Assembly (NCBI RefSeq): GCF_039523075.1
Contig: NZ_BAAAEP010000002.1
Span: 1 to 64,000, forward strand
Direction: 5' to 3'
Length of the DNA stretch: 64,000 nucleotides
Origin: Caenispirillum bisanense
GTDB lineage: Bacteria > Pseudomonadota > Alphaproteobacteria > Rhodospirillales > Rhodospirillaceae
Part shown: positions 24,416 to 33,034 of the stretch, piece after piece
How positions within the stretch are numbered: position 1 is the first letter of the stretch
Layout: each line of letters starts with the position of its first letter
Made by a program: the position numbers and the translations under genes
Notes under the pieces: generated by a model
What the model was told of the DNA's origin: nothing
Database searches by the model: none
What the model saw: the letters and a program-made list of their open reading frames with translations, nothing else

Positions 24416-25795
24416 GTGCCGCCGTCTCCGCCGCCGTCATCCGCCCCGCCGGACCCACCGCTGGACGATCTGCCGCTGCCCGACTGGCAGGCCTGGGTAG
24501 AGACGGCGCGCGAGGGCGTGGAATGGGTGCGGCTTTATGTCTTCATCGCCCCGGTGGCGGCGCAGGTGGTGCTGGCGGTGCTGCTGTGGCTGCTGGCCAC
24601 CGTGCTGGCCGCCCGGCTGCGGCCACTGGCGCAGCGCTGGGTGGTGCGGCTCAAGACCGTGCGGCCGGTGCAGCGGGTGGCATGGACGCTGACCAAGCAG
24701 CTTCGCCTCATCCTGTTCGCCGTGCTGGTGAGCCTGGCCGGCCGCGCCATCGTGTTCTACGGCCCGCTGGAATACGCCCGCGTGCTGGGCGTGCTGTCGA
24801 GCCTGCTGACGGCGTGGATCGTCATTCGCGTCGCCACCTCCATCCTGCATAACCGCCTTGCCCGCCGGGCCGCCACGGTGGTGGTGTGGACGCTGGCGGC
24901 GCTCGACATCACCAACCTTTACGGCCCGACGGTGCGGGTGCTGGATGCCATGGCGCTGCAGGTGGGGCAGGTGCGGCTGTCGGCCTTGCTGGTGGTGCAG
25001 GGGGTGCTGTGGCTGGCGGTGCTGCTGTGGCTGGCGACGCTGCTGGTCACCATCACCGACCGCAAGCTGCAGATGCTGGGCGACATCAGCCCGTCCATCC
25101 GGGTGCTGATCGGCAAGCTGCTGCGCTTTTCCCTGGTCGGGCTGGCGGTGCTGCTGGCCTTGAACGCCATCGGGGTGGACATGACGGCGCTGGCCATCTT
25201 CGGCGGCGGCCTCGGGCTCGGCATCGGCATTGGGCTGCAGCGGGTGGTGGCCAATCTGGTGGCCGGCGTGGTGCTGCTCATGGACCGCAGCGTCAAGCCG
25301 GGCGACGTGATCGAGGTCGACGGCACCTTCGGCTGGGTCATCGCCATGCAGGCACGGTTCGTGTCGCTGGTCACCCGCGACCGCAAGGAAATCCTCATCC
25401 CCAACGAGGAGTTCATCACCAACCACGTGGTCAACTGGTCGCATACCGACGATCTGGTGCGGCTGCAGGTGGGCTTTGCCGTCTCCTACGACGCCGACCC
25501 GCATATGGTGCGGGCGCTGGCGGTGGAGGCGGCGTCGCGGCCGGCGCGGGTGGTGGCGAAGCCGCAGCCGGTCTGCCACCTGAACGCCCTCGGCCACGAC
25601 GGGCACGAGTTCATCCTGCGGTTCTGGATCTGCGATGCGCCCAACGGCGTCGTCAACGTCACCGGCGAGGTGCTGCTGGCCCTGTGGGACGCGCTCAAGG
25701 CCAACGGCATCACCGTGCCCTACCCGCAGCGCGACGTGCACATGCGCCGCACCGTGCACGTGGTGCGCGAACCGCCGCCGCCTGCCGCGCCGTGA
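24416..25795 (+). CDS. MscS-family mechanosensitive channel
   Basis: A 459-residue membrane protein. After a Pro-rich start come about six helices, the last being the pore helix IFGGGLGLGIGIGLQRVVANLVAGVVLL (only a Gly-rich core quoted: GGGLGLGIGIGLQRVVAN), followed by the beta domain with DRSVKPGDVIEVDG and IPNEEFITNHVVNWS. These are clear MscS hallmarks; the extra helices place it among the larger MscS-like channels. It should open under hypo-osmotic stress. The start is uncertain: GTG 24416 has GGAAG 6 bases upstream, while the open frame reaches a TTG at 24332. Confidence 0.87.
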   Translation: MPPSPPPSSAPPDPPLDDLPLPDWQAWVETAREGVEWVRLYVFIAPVAAQVVLAVLLWLLATVLAARLRPLAQRWVVRLKTVRPVQRVAWTLTKQLRLILFAVLVSLAGRAIVFYGPLEYARVLGVLSSLLTAWIVIRVATSILHNRLARRAATVVVWTLAALDITNLYGPTVRVLDAMALQVGQVRLSALLVVQGVLWLAVLLWLATLLVTITDRKLQMLGDISPSIRVLIGKLLRFSLVGLAVLLALNAIGVDMTALAIFGGGLGLGIGIGLQRVVANLVAGVVLLMDRSVKPGDVIEVDGTFGWVIAMQARFVSLVTRDRKEILIPNEEFITNHVVNWSHTDDLVRLQVGFAVSYDADPHMVRALAVEAASRPARVVAKPQPVCHLNALGHDGHEFILRFWICDAPNGVVNVTGEVLLALWDALKANGITVPYPQRDVHMRRTVHVVREPPPPAAP

Positions 25796-25831
25796 CACGC
25801 GCTGCTCACCGCCGGCGGCCGTCGCCGGGTC

Positions 25832-25860
25832 TTGCGGCGGCCGGGCGGTGCTGGTAATCG
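25832..25860 (+). promoter_or_regulatory. possible promoter of the biotin operon
   Basis: TTGCGG and TAATCG separated by 17 bases, 41 bases before the bioF start. The match to consensus is moderate. No BioR-type or BirA-type operator was seen beside it. Confidence 0.35.
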
Positions 25861-25900
25861 TCGGCCCCGATCAGCGAACCGGCCGAGATCCCGCCGCCCC

Positions 25901-27109
25901 ATGGACCCCGAGATCCTCCGCCGCCTGGACGGGCGGCTTGCCGACCTGGATGCCGCCGGCCGCCGCCGGTCGCTGCGTCCGGTGCGGCCCGTGGTGGTGG
26001 AGCCCGGCGGCGGCGCCATGACGGTGGAGCGCGACGGCCGCCGGCTGGTCAACTTCTCCTCCAACGACTACCTCGGCCTCGCCCGCCACCCGGCGCTGAT
26101 CGCCCGCGCCCAGGCGTGGGCGGCGGAGTGGGGCGTGGGTGCCACCGCCTCGCGCCTCGTCTGCGGCACCTTCGACCTGCATGCCGAGGTGGAAGCGCGG
26201 CTGGCGGCCTTCAAGGGCAGCGAGGCGGCGCTGATCCTCAACTCCGGCTTCCAGGCCAACGAGGCGGTGCTGAGCGCCCTGCTGCTGCCGGAACTGGCCG
26301 GCTCGGCGCCGCTGGTGTTCGTCGACCGCCTGGCCCACGCCAGCATGCACGAAGGGCTGAAGGCGGCGGGCGTGCGGCAAATCCGCTTCCGTCACAACGA
26401 CATGCAGCATCTGGCTGACCTTCTGCGCAAGCATGAGGGGGAGCCGGGGCCGCGCTTTATCGTCACTGAAAGCGTGTTCAGCATGGACGGCGACCGCGCC
26501 GACCTGCCGACCCTCTGCGACCTGGCGGAGCGGCACGGCTGCTTCCTCTATGTCGACGAGGCCCATGCCACCGGCGTGCTCGGCCCGCAGGGGCGCGGGC
26601 TGACGGCGGAGGCGGGCGTGGCCGGCCGCATCGACCTGGTGATGGGCACCTTCGGCAAGGCGCTGGGCGGCTTCGGCGCCTATGTGGCGTGTTCGGCGCG
26701 GCTGCGCGACTGGCTGGTCAACCGCTGCGCCGGCTTCATCTACTCCACCGCCCTGCCGCCGCCGGTGCTGGGCGCCATCGACGCCGCCCTGGAGCTGGTG
26801 CCGCAGCTGGAGGCGGAGCGGGAGCGTCTGGCCGGTCATGGCGCCCGGGTGCGGGCGGCGCTGGCGGCGCGCGGCCTCGACACCTGCGGCTCGACCACGC
26901 AGATCGTGCCGGCGGTGCTGGGGGAGGAGCGGGCAGCCCTGGCCGCCGCCCGGGCGCTGGAAGAGGCCGGCCATCTGGTGGTGGCGATCCGTCCGCCCAC
27001 CGTGCCGGCCGGCGGCAGCCGCCTGCGCATCGCCCTCTCCGCCGCCCATGGCGAGGCTGAAGTGGCGGCGCTGATCGACGCCCTGACGACCGCGGTGACG
27101 GCGCCATGA
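25901..27109 (+). CDS. bioF: 8-amino-7-oxononanoate synthase (BioF)
   Basis: A 402-residue PLP enzyme that joins pimeloyl-ACP and L-alanine to give 8-amino-7-oxononanoate in biotin synthesis. The N-terminal NFSSNDYLGLARHP, the SVFSMDGDRADL region, YVDEAHATGVLG with the PLP-contacting Asp and His, and the Schiff-base lysine in GTFGKALGGFGAY are all present. The start is ATG 25901 (MDPEIL); upstream open frame lacks homology. First gene of bioF-H-C-D-A-B; its stop overlaps the next start by 4 bases. Confidence 0.93.
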   Translation: MDPEILRRLDGRLADLDAAGRRRSLRPVRPVVVEPGGGAMTVERDGRRLVNFSSNDYLGLARHPALIARAQAWAAEWGVGATASRLVCGTFDLHAEVEARLAAFKGSEAALILNSGFQANEAVLSALLLPELAGSAPLVFVDRLAHASMHEGLKAAGVRQIRFRHNDMQHLADLLRKHEGEPGPRFIVTESVFSMDGDRADLPTLCDLAERHGCFLYVDEAHATGVLGPQGRGLTAEAGVAGRIDLVMGTFGKALGGFGAYVACSARLRDWLVNRCAGFIYSTALPPPVLGAIDAALELVPQLEAERERLAGHGARVRAALAARGLDTCGSTTQIVPAVLGEERAALAAARALEEAGHLVVAIRPPTVPAGGSRLRIALSAAHGEAEVAALIDALTTAVTAP

Positions 27110-27726
27110 CCCGCACGGTGGCGCTGGTGCATGGCTGGGGTTTCGATGCCTCCCTGTGGGACGGGGTGCGGCCGCTGCTCGGTGACGATGTGGCGGTGAC
27201 GGCGCTCGACCTCGGGTTCTTCGGCCGGCCGCGGCTGGAGATGCCGCCGGTGGTCGATCTGGCGGTCGGCCATTCGCTCGGCGTGCTGTGGCTGCTGACC
27301 GAGGCGCCCGGCCGCTGGCGCCGGCTGGCGGCGGTGAACGGCTTCCCCCGCTTCACGGCGGCGGCGGATTTCCCCCACGCCACCCCGGCACGGGTGGTGG
27401 AGCGGATGCAGAGCCGCCTGGCCACCCAGCCGCGCGAGGTGCTTGACGCCTTCCGCGCCCGCTGCGGCGCCGGCCCGGCGGTGGCGGAGCCCGATCCCGC
27501 CCGCCTCGCCTGGGGCCTCGACCTCTTGCGCAGCGGCGACGGCCGATCCGCCCTGCCGGCCGATACGGCGGCGCTGGCCGGGGCGGACGATCCCATTGTA
27601 TCCACCGTCATGACGCAGGCGGCGTTTCCGCTTGCCTCCCTGCGCCCCGGCGGCCATCTGCTGCCCATCACCGATCCGGCGGCCGTCGCCGCCTTCATCC
27701 GGGAGGCTCTGCCCGACCATGAGTAG
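27106..27726 (+). CDS. alpha/beta hydrolase, BioH/BioG-like pimeloyl-ACP methyl ester esterase
   Basis: A 206-residue alpha/beta hydrolase. The start VALVHGWGFDASLW, the nucleophile elbow GHSLG, an Asp in AGADDPIVS and a His in PGGHLLP give a plausible catalytic triad. It is about 50 residues shorter than E. coli BioH, with a reduced lid, and nearer in size to BioG. Its place between bioF and bioC in an unbroken operon makes removal of the methyl group from pimeloyl-ACP methyl ester the likely job. Whether it is BioH, BioG or a separate type cannot be said by eye. Confidence 0.78.
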   Translation: MTRTVALVHGWGFDASLWDGVRPLLGDDVAVTALDLGFFGRPRLEMPPVVDLAVGHSLGVLWLLTEAPGRWRRLAAVNGFPRFTAAADFPHATPARVVERMQSRLATQPREVLDAFRARCGAGPAVAEPDPARLAWGLDLLRSGDGRSALPADTAALAGADDPIVSTVMTQAAFPLASLRPGGHLLPITDPAAVAAFIREALPDHE

Positions 27727-28483
27727 CTGGAAGCAGCGGGTGGCCGCCCGCTTCGATGCCGCCGCCGACACCTATGACGCCGCCGCCCGCGTCCAACGCA
27801 TGGTGGCCGACGATCTGGCCGTGCGCATCTCCGGCCTGCCCCTGCCGCCGGGCGCGCGGGTGCTGGAGGTGGGCTGCGGCACCGGCTTCCTCACCGCCTC
27901 GCTGGTCGACCGTCTGCAGGAACCGCGCGTGCTGGCCACCGACATCGCCCCCGGCATGGTCGCCGCCTGCGCGGCGCGCGGACTGCCCGGCGTCTCCACC
28001 CACGTCATGGACGGCGAGCACCCGGACGCCCCGGCCGACCGCTTCGACCTCGTCTGCACCAGTCTGGCGGCGCAGTGGTTCGACGATCTGGCCGGCGCCC
28101 TCGACCGCCTGTTCGCCTGCGTCCGGCCGGGCGGCTGGATGGCGGTCGCCACCCTTGGCCGCGACACCTTCCGCGAATGGCATGCCGCCTGCCGCAGCGC
28201 CGACGTGGCGCCCTACGAGCGGCCTTATCCCGATGCCGCCCGACTGGCCGCCATGATGGGGCCGGGCAGCAGCGTCGAGGAGCTGTCGCCGGTGATCGCC
28301 AGCGCCTCCGGCCATGCCTTCCTGCGCGACCTCAAGGCCATCGGCGCCCATACCCGCGCCGCCGATCAGGCACCGCTGTCGGCCGGCCAGCTGCGGCGGG
28401 TGCTGCGGCAGTTGGAACAGCCCGACGGGCAGGTCTACATGACTTACCACGTCCTCTTCGCCCTCCGCCGGAAGCCGCTGTAA
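27719..28483 (+). CDS. bioC: malonyl-ACP O-methyltransferase (BioC)
   Basis: A 254-residue SAM-dependent methyltransferase. It begins KQRVAARFDAAADTYDAAA, the standard BioC opening, followed by the SAM-binding motif VLEVGCGTGFLT (about residues 44-55) and DRFDLVCTSLAAQWFDD. BioC methylates the free carboxyl of malonyl-ACP so that fatty acid synthesis can build the pimeloyl chain. The ATG at 27719 overlaps the hydrolase gene by 8 bases, and its TAA overlaps the bioD ATG by one base. Confidence 0.9.
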   Translation: MSSWKQRVAARFDAAADTYDAAARVQRMVADDLAVRISGLPLPPGARVLEVGCGTGFLTASLVDRLQEPRVLATDIAPGMVAACAARGLPGVSTHVMDGEHPDAPADRFDLVCTSLAAQWFDDLAGALDRLFACVRPGGWMAVATLGRDTFREWHAACRSADVAPYERPYPDAARLAAMMGPGSSVEELSPVIASASGHAFLRDLKAIGAHTRAADQAPLSAGQLRRVLRQLEQPDGQVYMTYHVLFALRRKPL

Positions 28484-29112
28484 TGAAAGGGATTTTCGTC
28501 ACCGGCACGGATACCGACGTCGGCAAGACGGTGGCCGCCGCCGCCCTGGTGCGGGCGCTGGATGGCGACTACTGGAAGCCGGTGCAGAGCGGCACCGCCG
28601 ACCTGCCGGAAGGGGACGCCGGCACCGTCGCCGCCCTGGCGGACCTGCCGCCCGACCGCATCGTGCCGACGGTGTTCGCGTACCGCGCGCCACTCAGCCC
28701 CGATCAGGCGGCGGCGGAGGAAGGGGCGGTGCTCGACCTCGCGACGCTGCGCCTGCCGCCGCGTGCGCGGCCGGTGGTGGTGGAGGGAGCGGGCGGCCTG
28801 CTGGTGCCGCTGACCGCCACCGAGACCATAGCCGACCTGATGGCGCGGCTGGCCCTGCCGGTGGTGGTGGTGGCGCGTTCCGGCCTCGGCACCATCAACC
28901 ACACGCTGCTGACCCTGGAGGCCCTGGCCCGCCGCGACCTGCCGTGCGCCGGCATCATCCTGATGGGACCGCCCAACCCGCGCAACCGCGACGCCATCAT
29001 CCGCTTCGGCGGCGCCACCATCCTGGGCGAATTGCCGCATGTGACGCCGCTTACCCCGGCCGCCGTCGCCGATCTCGCCCGCCGCCTCACCCTGGAGCCG
29101 CTCCGCCGATGA
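28483..29112 (+). CDS. bioD: dethiobiotin synthetase (BioD)
   Basis: A 209-residue ATP-dependent enzyme that closes the ureido ring of dethiobiotin from diaminopelargonate and CO2. The P-loop is GTDTDVGKT (residues 7-15), followed by YWKPVQSG with the substrate-contacting Lys and VVVEGAGGLLVPL. The start overlaps the bioC stop as TAATG and the end overlaps the bioA start as ATGA, so expression is closely coupled. Confidence 0.93.
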   Translation: MKGIFVTGTDTDVGKTVAAAALVRALDGDYWKPVQSGTADLPEGDAGTVAALADLPPDRIVPTVFAYRAPLSPDQAAAEEGAVLDLATLRLPPRARPVVVEGAGGLLVPLTATETIADLMARLALPVVVVARSGLGTINHTLLTLEALARRDLPCAGIILMGPPNPRNRDAIIRFGGATILGELPHVTPLTPAAVADLARRLTLEPLRR

Positions 29113-30479
29113 CCCGCGACGAGCTTCTGCGCCTCGACCGCGCCCACGTCTGGCACCCCTTCACCCAGGCCCACACGGCGCCGGAGCCGCTGGTGGTGCG
29201 CCGGGCGCACGGGGCGGTGCTGGAGGACATGGACGGGCGGCAGGTGCTCGACCTGATTTCCTCGTGGTGGGTGAACCTGCACGGCCACGCCCACCCGGCG
29301 CTGGTGGACGCCATCGCCACCCAGGCGGCGCGGCTGGAGCAGGTGATCTTCGCCGGCACCACCCACGAGCCGGCGGTGCGGCTGGCGTCGCGGCTGGCGG
29401 GGCTGCTGCCGGGCGGGCTCGACCGGGTGTTCTTCTCCGACAATGGGTCGACGGCGGTCGAAGTGGCGATGAAGATCGCCCTGCAGTACTGCGGCAACCG
29501 CGGCGACGGGCAGCGCAACCGCTTCCTCGCCTTCGACGGCGGCTATCACGGCGATACCGTCGGCGCCATGTCGGCCGGGGTGTCGAGCCGCTTCTTCACC
29601 GCCTGGCAGGAGATGCTGTTCCCGGTGGACATCCTGCCGGTCGCCGCCACCTGGCAGGGCGATGCGGCGGTGGAGGCGCGCGAGGCGGAGGCGCTGGCCG
29701 CCCTAGACCGCCATCTGGCCGAGCACGGCGCCACCACCATCGCCGCCCTGATCGAGCCGCTGGTGCAAGGCGCCTGCGGCATGCGCATGCATCGGCCGCA
29801 GTTCCTGCGCGGCGTGGTGGAGCGCCTGCGCGCCCAGGGCGTGCTGGTGATCTTCGACGAGGTGATGACCGGCTTCGGCCGCACCGGTGATCTGTTCGCC
29901 TGCCTCGGCGCCGGCGTGGAGCCGGATTTCGTCTGCCTGTCCAAGGGTCTGACCGGCGGCTTCCTGCCCATGGCGGTGACCGTCACCACCACCGCCATCC
30001 ATGACGCCTTCCTGGACGAGCGCGTCGACCGCGCCTTCCTGCACGGCCATTCCTTCACCGCCAATCCGCTCGGCTGTGCGGCGGCGCTGGCGAGCCTCGA
30101 CCTGCTGCTGGATGATGCCTGCACCGCCGCCCGCGCCCGCATCGGCGCCATCCATGCCGACCGTCTGGCGGCGCTGGCGGACCATCCGCTGGTGCGGCGG
30201 CCGCGCCTGCAGGGCACCATCGCGGCGCTGGACGTGGAGGTGCCGGGCGGCGACAGCGGCTATGCCGCCGCCGTCGGCCCGCGCCTGCGGCAGAGCTTCG
30301 GGCGCGACGGGCTGCTGATCCGGCCGCTCGGCAACGTCGTCTACCTGCTGCCGCCCTACTGCCTGAGCGACGATCAGCTGCACCGCGCCTGGGACGGCAT
30401 CGCCCGCGCGCTCGACGATCTGGCCGCCGCCGGCGACGGCCTGACTTCCCCCACCTCTCAACCCCTCGGAGTGCCCTGA
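29109..30479 (+). CDS. bioA: adenosylmethionine-8-amino-7-oxononanoate transaminase (BioA)
   Basis: A 456-residue class III PLP aminotransferase that makes diaminopelargonate using SAM as amino donor. It shows HVWHPFTQ at the start, LISSWWVNLHGHAHP, FFSDNGSTAVEVAMK, VIFDEVMTGFGRTG with the PLP Asp, and CLSKGLTGGFLPMA with the Schiff-base lysine. Those Trp-rich and Tyr-bearing motifs separate BioA from other class III enzymes. The start at 29109 overlaps the bioD stop by 4 bases. Confidence 0.94.
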   Translation: MTRDELLRLDRAHVWHPFTQAHTAPEPLVVRRAHGAVLEDMDGRQVLDLISSWWVNLHGHAHPALVDAIATQAARLEQVIFAGTTHEPAVRLASRLAGLLPGGLDRVFFSDNGSTAVEVAMKIALQYCGNRGDGQRNRFLAFDGGYHGDTVGAMSAGVSSRFFTAWQEMLFPVDILPVAATWQGDAAVEAREAEALAALDRHLAEHGATTIAALIEPLVQGACGMRMHRPQFLRGVVERLRAQGVLVIFDEVMTGFGRTGDLFACLGAGVEPDFVCLSKGLTGGFLPMAVTVTTTAIHDAFLDERVDRAFLHGHSFTANPLGCAAALASLDLLLDDACTAARARIGAIHADRLAALADHPLVRRPRLQGTIAALDVEVPGGDSGYAAAVGPRLRQSFGRDGLLIRPLGNVVYLLPPYCLSDDQLHRAWDGIARALDDLAAAGDGLTSPTSQPLGVP

Positions 30480-30481
30480 CC

Positions 30482-31510
30482 ATGACCGACGCCGCCGCGC
30501 TCGACCGCGCCGCGCCCGCCGCCTCCTCGTCCTGCTGCGGTCCCGCCGCCGGCACGGGCGAAGCCGACGCCGCCCGCTGGAGCCGGGAGGGCATCCTCGC
30601 CCTGTTCGAGCTGCCGTTCATGGACCTGCTGGCCAAGGCGCACGAGGTTCACCGCCGCAACTTCGACGCCAACCGCATCCAGCTGTCGACGCTGATCAAC
30701 ATCAAGACCGGCGGCTGCGCGGAAAACTGCAAGTACTGCTCGCAGTCGTCGGAATACTCCACCGGCGTCAAGGCCTCCAAGCTGATGCTGAAGCAGGAGA
30801 TCCTGTCCAAGGCGGAAGTCGCCAAGTCAGCCGGGGCAGGGCGGTTCTGCATGGGTGCGGCGTGGCGCGAGCTGAAGGACCGCGACCTCGACGCCCTGTG
30901 CGAGATCGTCTCCGACGTCAAGGGCCTCGGCCTGCAGACCTGCATGACCCTCGGCATGCTGACGCCGACCCAGGCGGCGCGGCTGAAGGAGGCGGGGCTT
31001 GATTACTACAACCACAACCTCGACACCTCGCCCGAGTATTACGAGGAGGTGGTCACCACCCGCACCTTCCAGGACCGCCTGGACACCATCGCCAACGTCC
31101 GCGCCGTCGGCATGAACGTCTGTTCCGGCGGCATCATCGGCATGGGCGAGAGCCGCAGCGACCGCGCCGGCCTGATCGAGGCGCTGGCGAACCTGGAGCC
31201 TTATCCCGAAAGCGTGCCCATCAACATGCTGGTGCCCATCGCCGGCACGCCGCTCGGCAATCAGGGGGCGCAGCTGGACGTTCTGGAGTGGGTGCGCACC
31301 ATCGCCGTCGCCCGCATCTGCATGCCGAAGGCGCGGGTGCGGCTGTCGGCCGGCCGTGGCGGCCTGTCGGACGAGGCACAGGCGCTGGCCTTCTTCGCCG
31401 GTGCCAACTCCATCTTCTACGGCGACCGTCTGCTGACGACGGAAAACCCGGAAGAGAACCGCGACCTGGCGCTGATGGCCAAGCTCGGCATGCAGCCGGA
31501 GCGTCAGTGA
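30482..31510 (+). CDS. bioB: biotin synthase (BioB)
   Basis: A 342-residue radical SAM enzyme that inserts sulfur into dethiobiotin. The [4Fe-4S] ligands are Cys79, Cys83 and Cys86 in GGCAENCKYCSQ, and YYNHNLDTSPEYY, GIIGMGES and the [2Fe-2S] Arg in RVRLSAGR are in place. The first ~32 residues, with a Cys-Cys pair, are not conserved. It ends the operon and is followed after about a dozen bases by a strong hairpin. Confidence 0.96.
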   Translation: MTDAAALDRAAPAASSSCCGPAAGTGEADAARWSREGILALFELPFMDLLAKAHEVHRRNFDANRIQLSTLINIKTGGCAENCKYCSQSSEYSTGVKASKLMLKQEILSKAEVAKSAGAGRFCMGAAWRELKDRDLDALCEIVSDVKGLGLQTCMTLGMLTPTQAARLKEAGLDYYNHNLDTSPEYYEEVVTTRTFQDRLDTIANVRAVGMNVCSGGIIGMGESRSDRAGLIEALANLEPYPESVPINMLVPIAGTPLGNQGAQLDVLEWVRTIAVARICMPKARVRLSAGRGGLSDEAQALAFFAGANSIFYGDRLLTTENPEENRDLALMAKLGMQPERQ

Positions 31511-31522
31511 CCTGACGGCAGC

Positions 31523-31555
31523 GCGGCCCGGCCCTCCCATTCGGGGCCGGGCCGC
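31523..31555. terminator. hairpin between bioB and a convergent gene
   Basis: GCGGCCCGGCCC and GGGCCGGGCCGC make a perfect 12-bp stem with a 9-base loop, lying between two convergent stops. There is no U-run, but its place suits a shared terminator. Confidence 0.6.
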
Positions 31556-31561
31556 TGCGCC

Positions 31562-31867
31562 TCAGTGTTCCTCGTTCTTCGAGCGGTCCACGAACTTGTG
31601 GAAGCGGCTCGGTTCGTCGCTGCTCTTGGTGGTTTCCTGGTAGAGGAAGGCAAGGCCGCGGTCTTCGAAGGTCTTGAAGAAGGCCTCCCACTCCACTTCC
31701 TCCAGGCCGCCCTTCTCGGCTTCCTCGCTGAACAGGATGCGCAGGATGCCGGCATCCTTGCCGTGGTGGGTTTCGGCCACCGCCGCCGGCTTGCCGCCGC
31801 GGCTTTCCGCCCATTTGCGGATGGTGTCGTGATCGGTGGTGACGTGCGAGCCGTGATCCTGACTCAT
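31562..31867 (-). CDS. conserved hypothetical protein (DHDTIRKWAE family)
   Basis: A 101-residue soluble protein, acidic at the end, with the sequence pattern DHDTIRKWAESRGGKPAAV, GILRILFSEE and EEVEWEAFFKTFEDRGLAFLYQ. I know this pattern from many proteobacterial genomes as an uncharacterised small protein; no function is established. The compact alternating pattern suggests a single mixed alpha/beta fold. ATG 31867 is the natural start. It is convergent with bioB and downstream of the CACHE gene on the same strand, 88 bases apart. Confidence 0.75.
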   Translation of the reverse strand: MSQDHGSHVTTDHDTIRKWAESRGGKPAAVAETHHGKDAGILRILFSEEAEKGGLEEVEWEAFFKTFEDRGLAFLYQETTKSSDEPSRFHKFVDRSKNEEH

Positions 31868-31955
31868 GGTGTCCTCCGGTTGTCGGTCCAGTACCGTCGC
31901 CGGAGAAACGCGGGAGCGGGCGCAAGGATCGGTCCGGCGCCCTCGTGTCTTTCCG

Positions 31956-32954
31956 TCAGCGGAACGGTCGCCGGCCCGGTACCAGGGCGGCCAGGGCGAT
32001 CAGCGCGGCGATGGCGACGGCGCCGATGACGACGAAATCCACCGCCGCCGACTTCCACGCCTGTTCCACCATCTCGCGGTCGAAGCTCACCACCGCATGC
32101 ACCGGCCACTGCGGCAGGCGCTGCACGGTGATGAGGGCCTCCGCCGTCTCCAGCGGCTGGGTCAGGCGGCCGGAGGTGACGGTGGTCAGGATGGGCTCCG
32201 GCACGTGCTGGATGTCCACCACCTCGCCGCCCGGCTCGCGCACGATCACGGCGCCATCCCGCTGGCGGACCAGCTGGAGCGTCGGGTTGTAGGGCAGGCG
32301 GAAGGTTTCCAGGAAGGACTGGAAGTAGTCGCTGCGGAGCGACACGGCGACCACCCCCAGCAAGGTGCCGTCAGGCCCGTGCCACGGGCGGCTGACGAAG
32401 AACACCGGCCGCTTCGCCAGCGGGCCGAAGATAGGGCGGCTGACCAGGCTTTCCTCGCGCGCCCCCGCCGGCCGATTGAGGTGGCCGGTGACGTAGTCGC
32501 GGTCGAGCACGTTCAGGGGCGGCGGCGGGAAGTCGAGGGTGGTGAGGCGGACATTGCCCTCGGTATCCACCAGGGTGACGGCGCTGACGTAGGGAAAGCG
32601 GCTGACGGTGGCCGACAGCGTCTGCCACAGGGCGCGGTCGGCGCTGATGTCTTCCAACGACCGGCCCGACACCCGCCCGACGGTGTCGATGGCCAGGTAC
32701 TCGGCCAGATCGAACAGGCGGGCGGAGTTCTGCGCCAGCAGGTTGGCGGCGATCAGCCCCTGCGACCGGGCGGCGGCAAAGGTGTTGTCGCGGACGTAGG
32801 TGACATGGCCGACGACGCCCAGGATGACGACGGCAACGGCGAAGATGGCCAGCCAGCGCTTGACGGCGAAGCGCGGCTCCTCGTCCGGCATGTCGAAGGC
32901 GTAGACGTTGCGCTCGCGCGCCGTATCCCCTGCTGCTTTCCTGAAGCGTAGCAT
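31956..32954 (-). CDS. stand-alone double-CACHE membrane sensor
   Basis: A 332-residue protein with an N-terminal helix (about residues 33-50), a large periplasmic domain and a C-terminal helix (about 305-325) followed by only a few basic residues. The periplasmic part has the double-CACHE look: LFDLAEYLAIDTVGRVSG, VSAVTLVDTEGNVRL, RDYVTGHL and SRPWHGPDGTLLGVVAVSL. Such domains normally sit in front of a kinase, GGDEF or chemoreceptor module; here there is none, and the next frame downstream on the strand is an unrelated gene. It may be a truncated sensor or signal through a partner. Confidence 0.72.
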   Translation of the reverse strand: MLRFRKAAGDTARERNVYAFDMPDEEPRFAVKRWLAIFAVAVVILGVVGHVTYVRDNTFAAARSQGLIAANLLAQNSARLFDLAEYLAIDTVGRVSGRSLEDISADRALWQTLSATVSRFPYVSAVTLVDTEGNVRLTTLDFPPPPLNVLDRDYVTGHLNRPAGAREESLVSRPIFGPLAKRPVFFVSRPWHGPDGTLLGVVAVSLRSDYFQSFLETFRLPYNPTLQLVRQRDGAVIVREPGGEVVDIQHVPEPILTTVTSGRLTQPLETAEALITVQRLPQWPVHAVVSFDREMVEQAWKSAAVDFVVIGAVAIAALIALAALVPGRRPFR

Positions 32955-33034
32955 TCTGCCTGTTCACCCTCCCGCAGCCGCCAAGCAGCTGATCCGACAC
33001 GGAACGCGGATCCGGCGCAAAGGGTTGCGATTAA

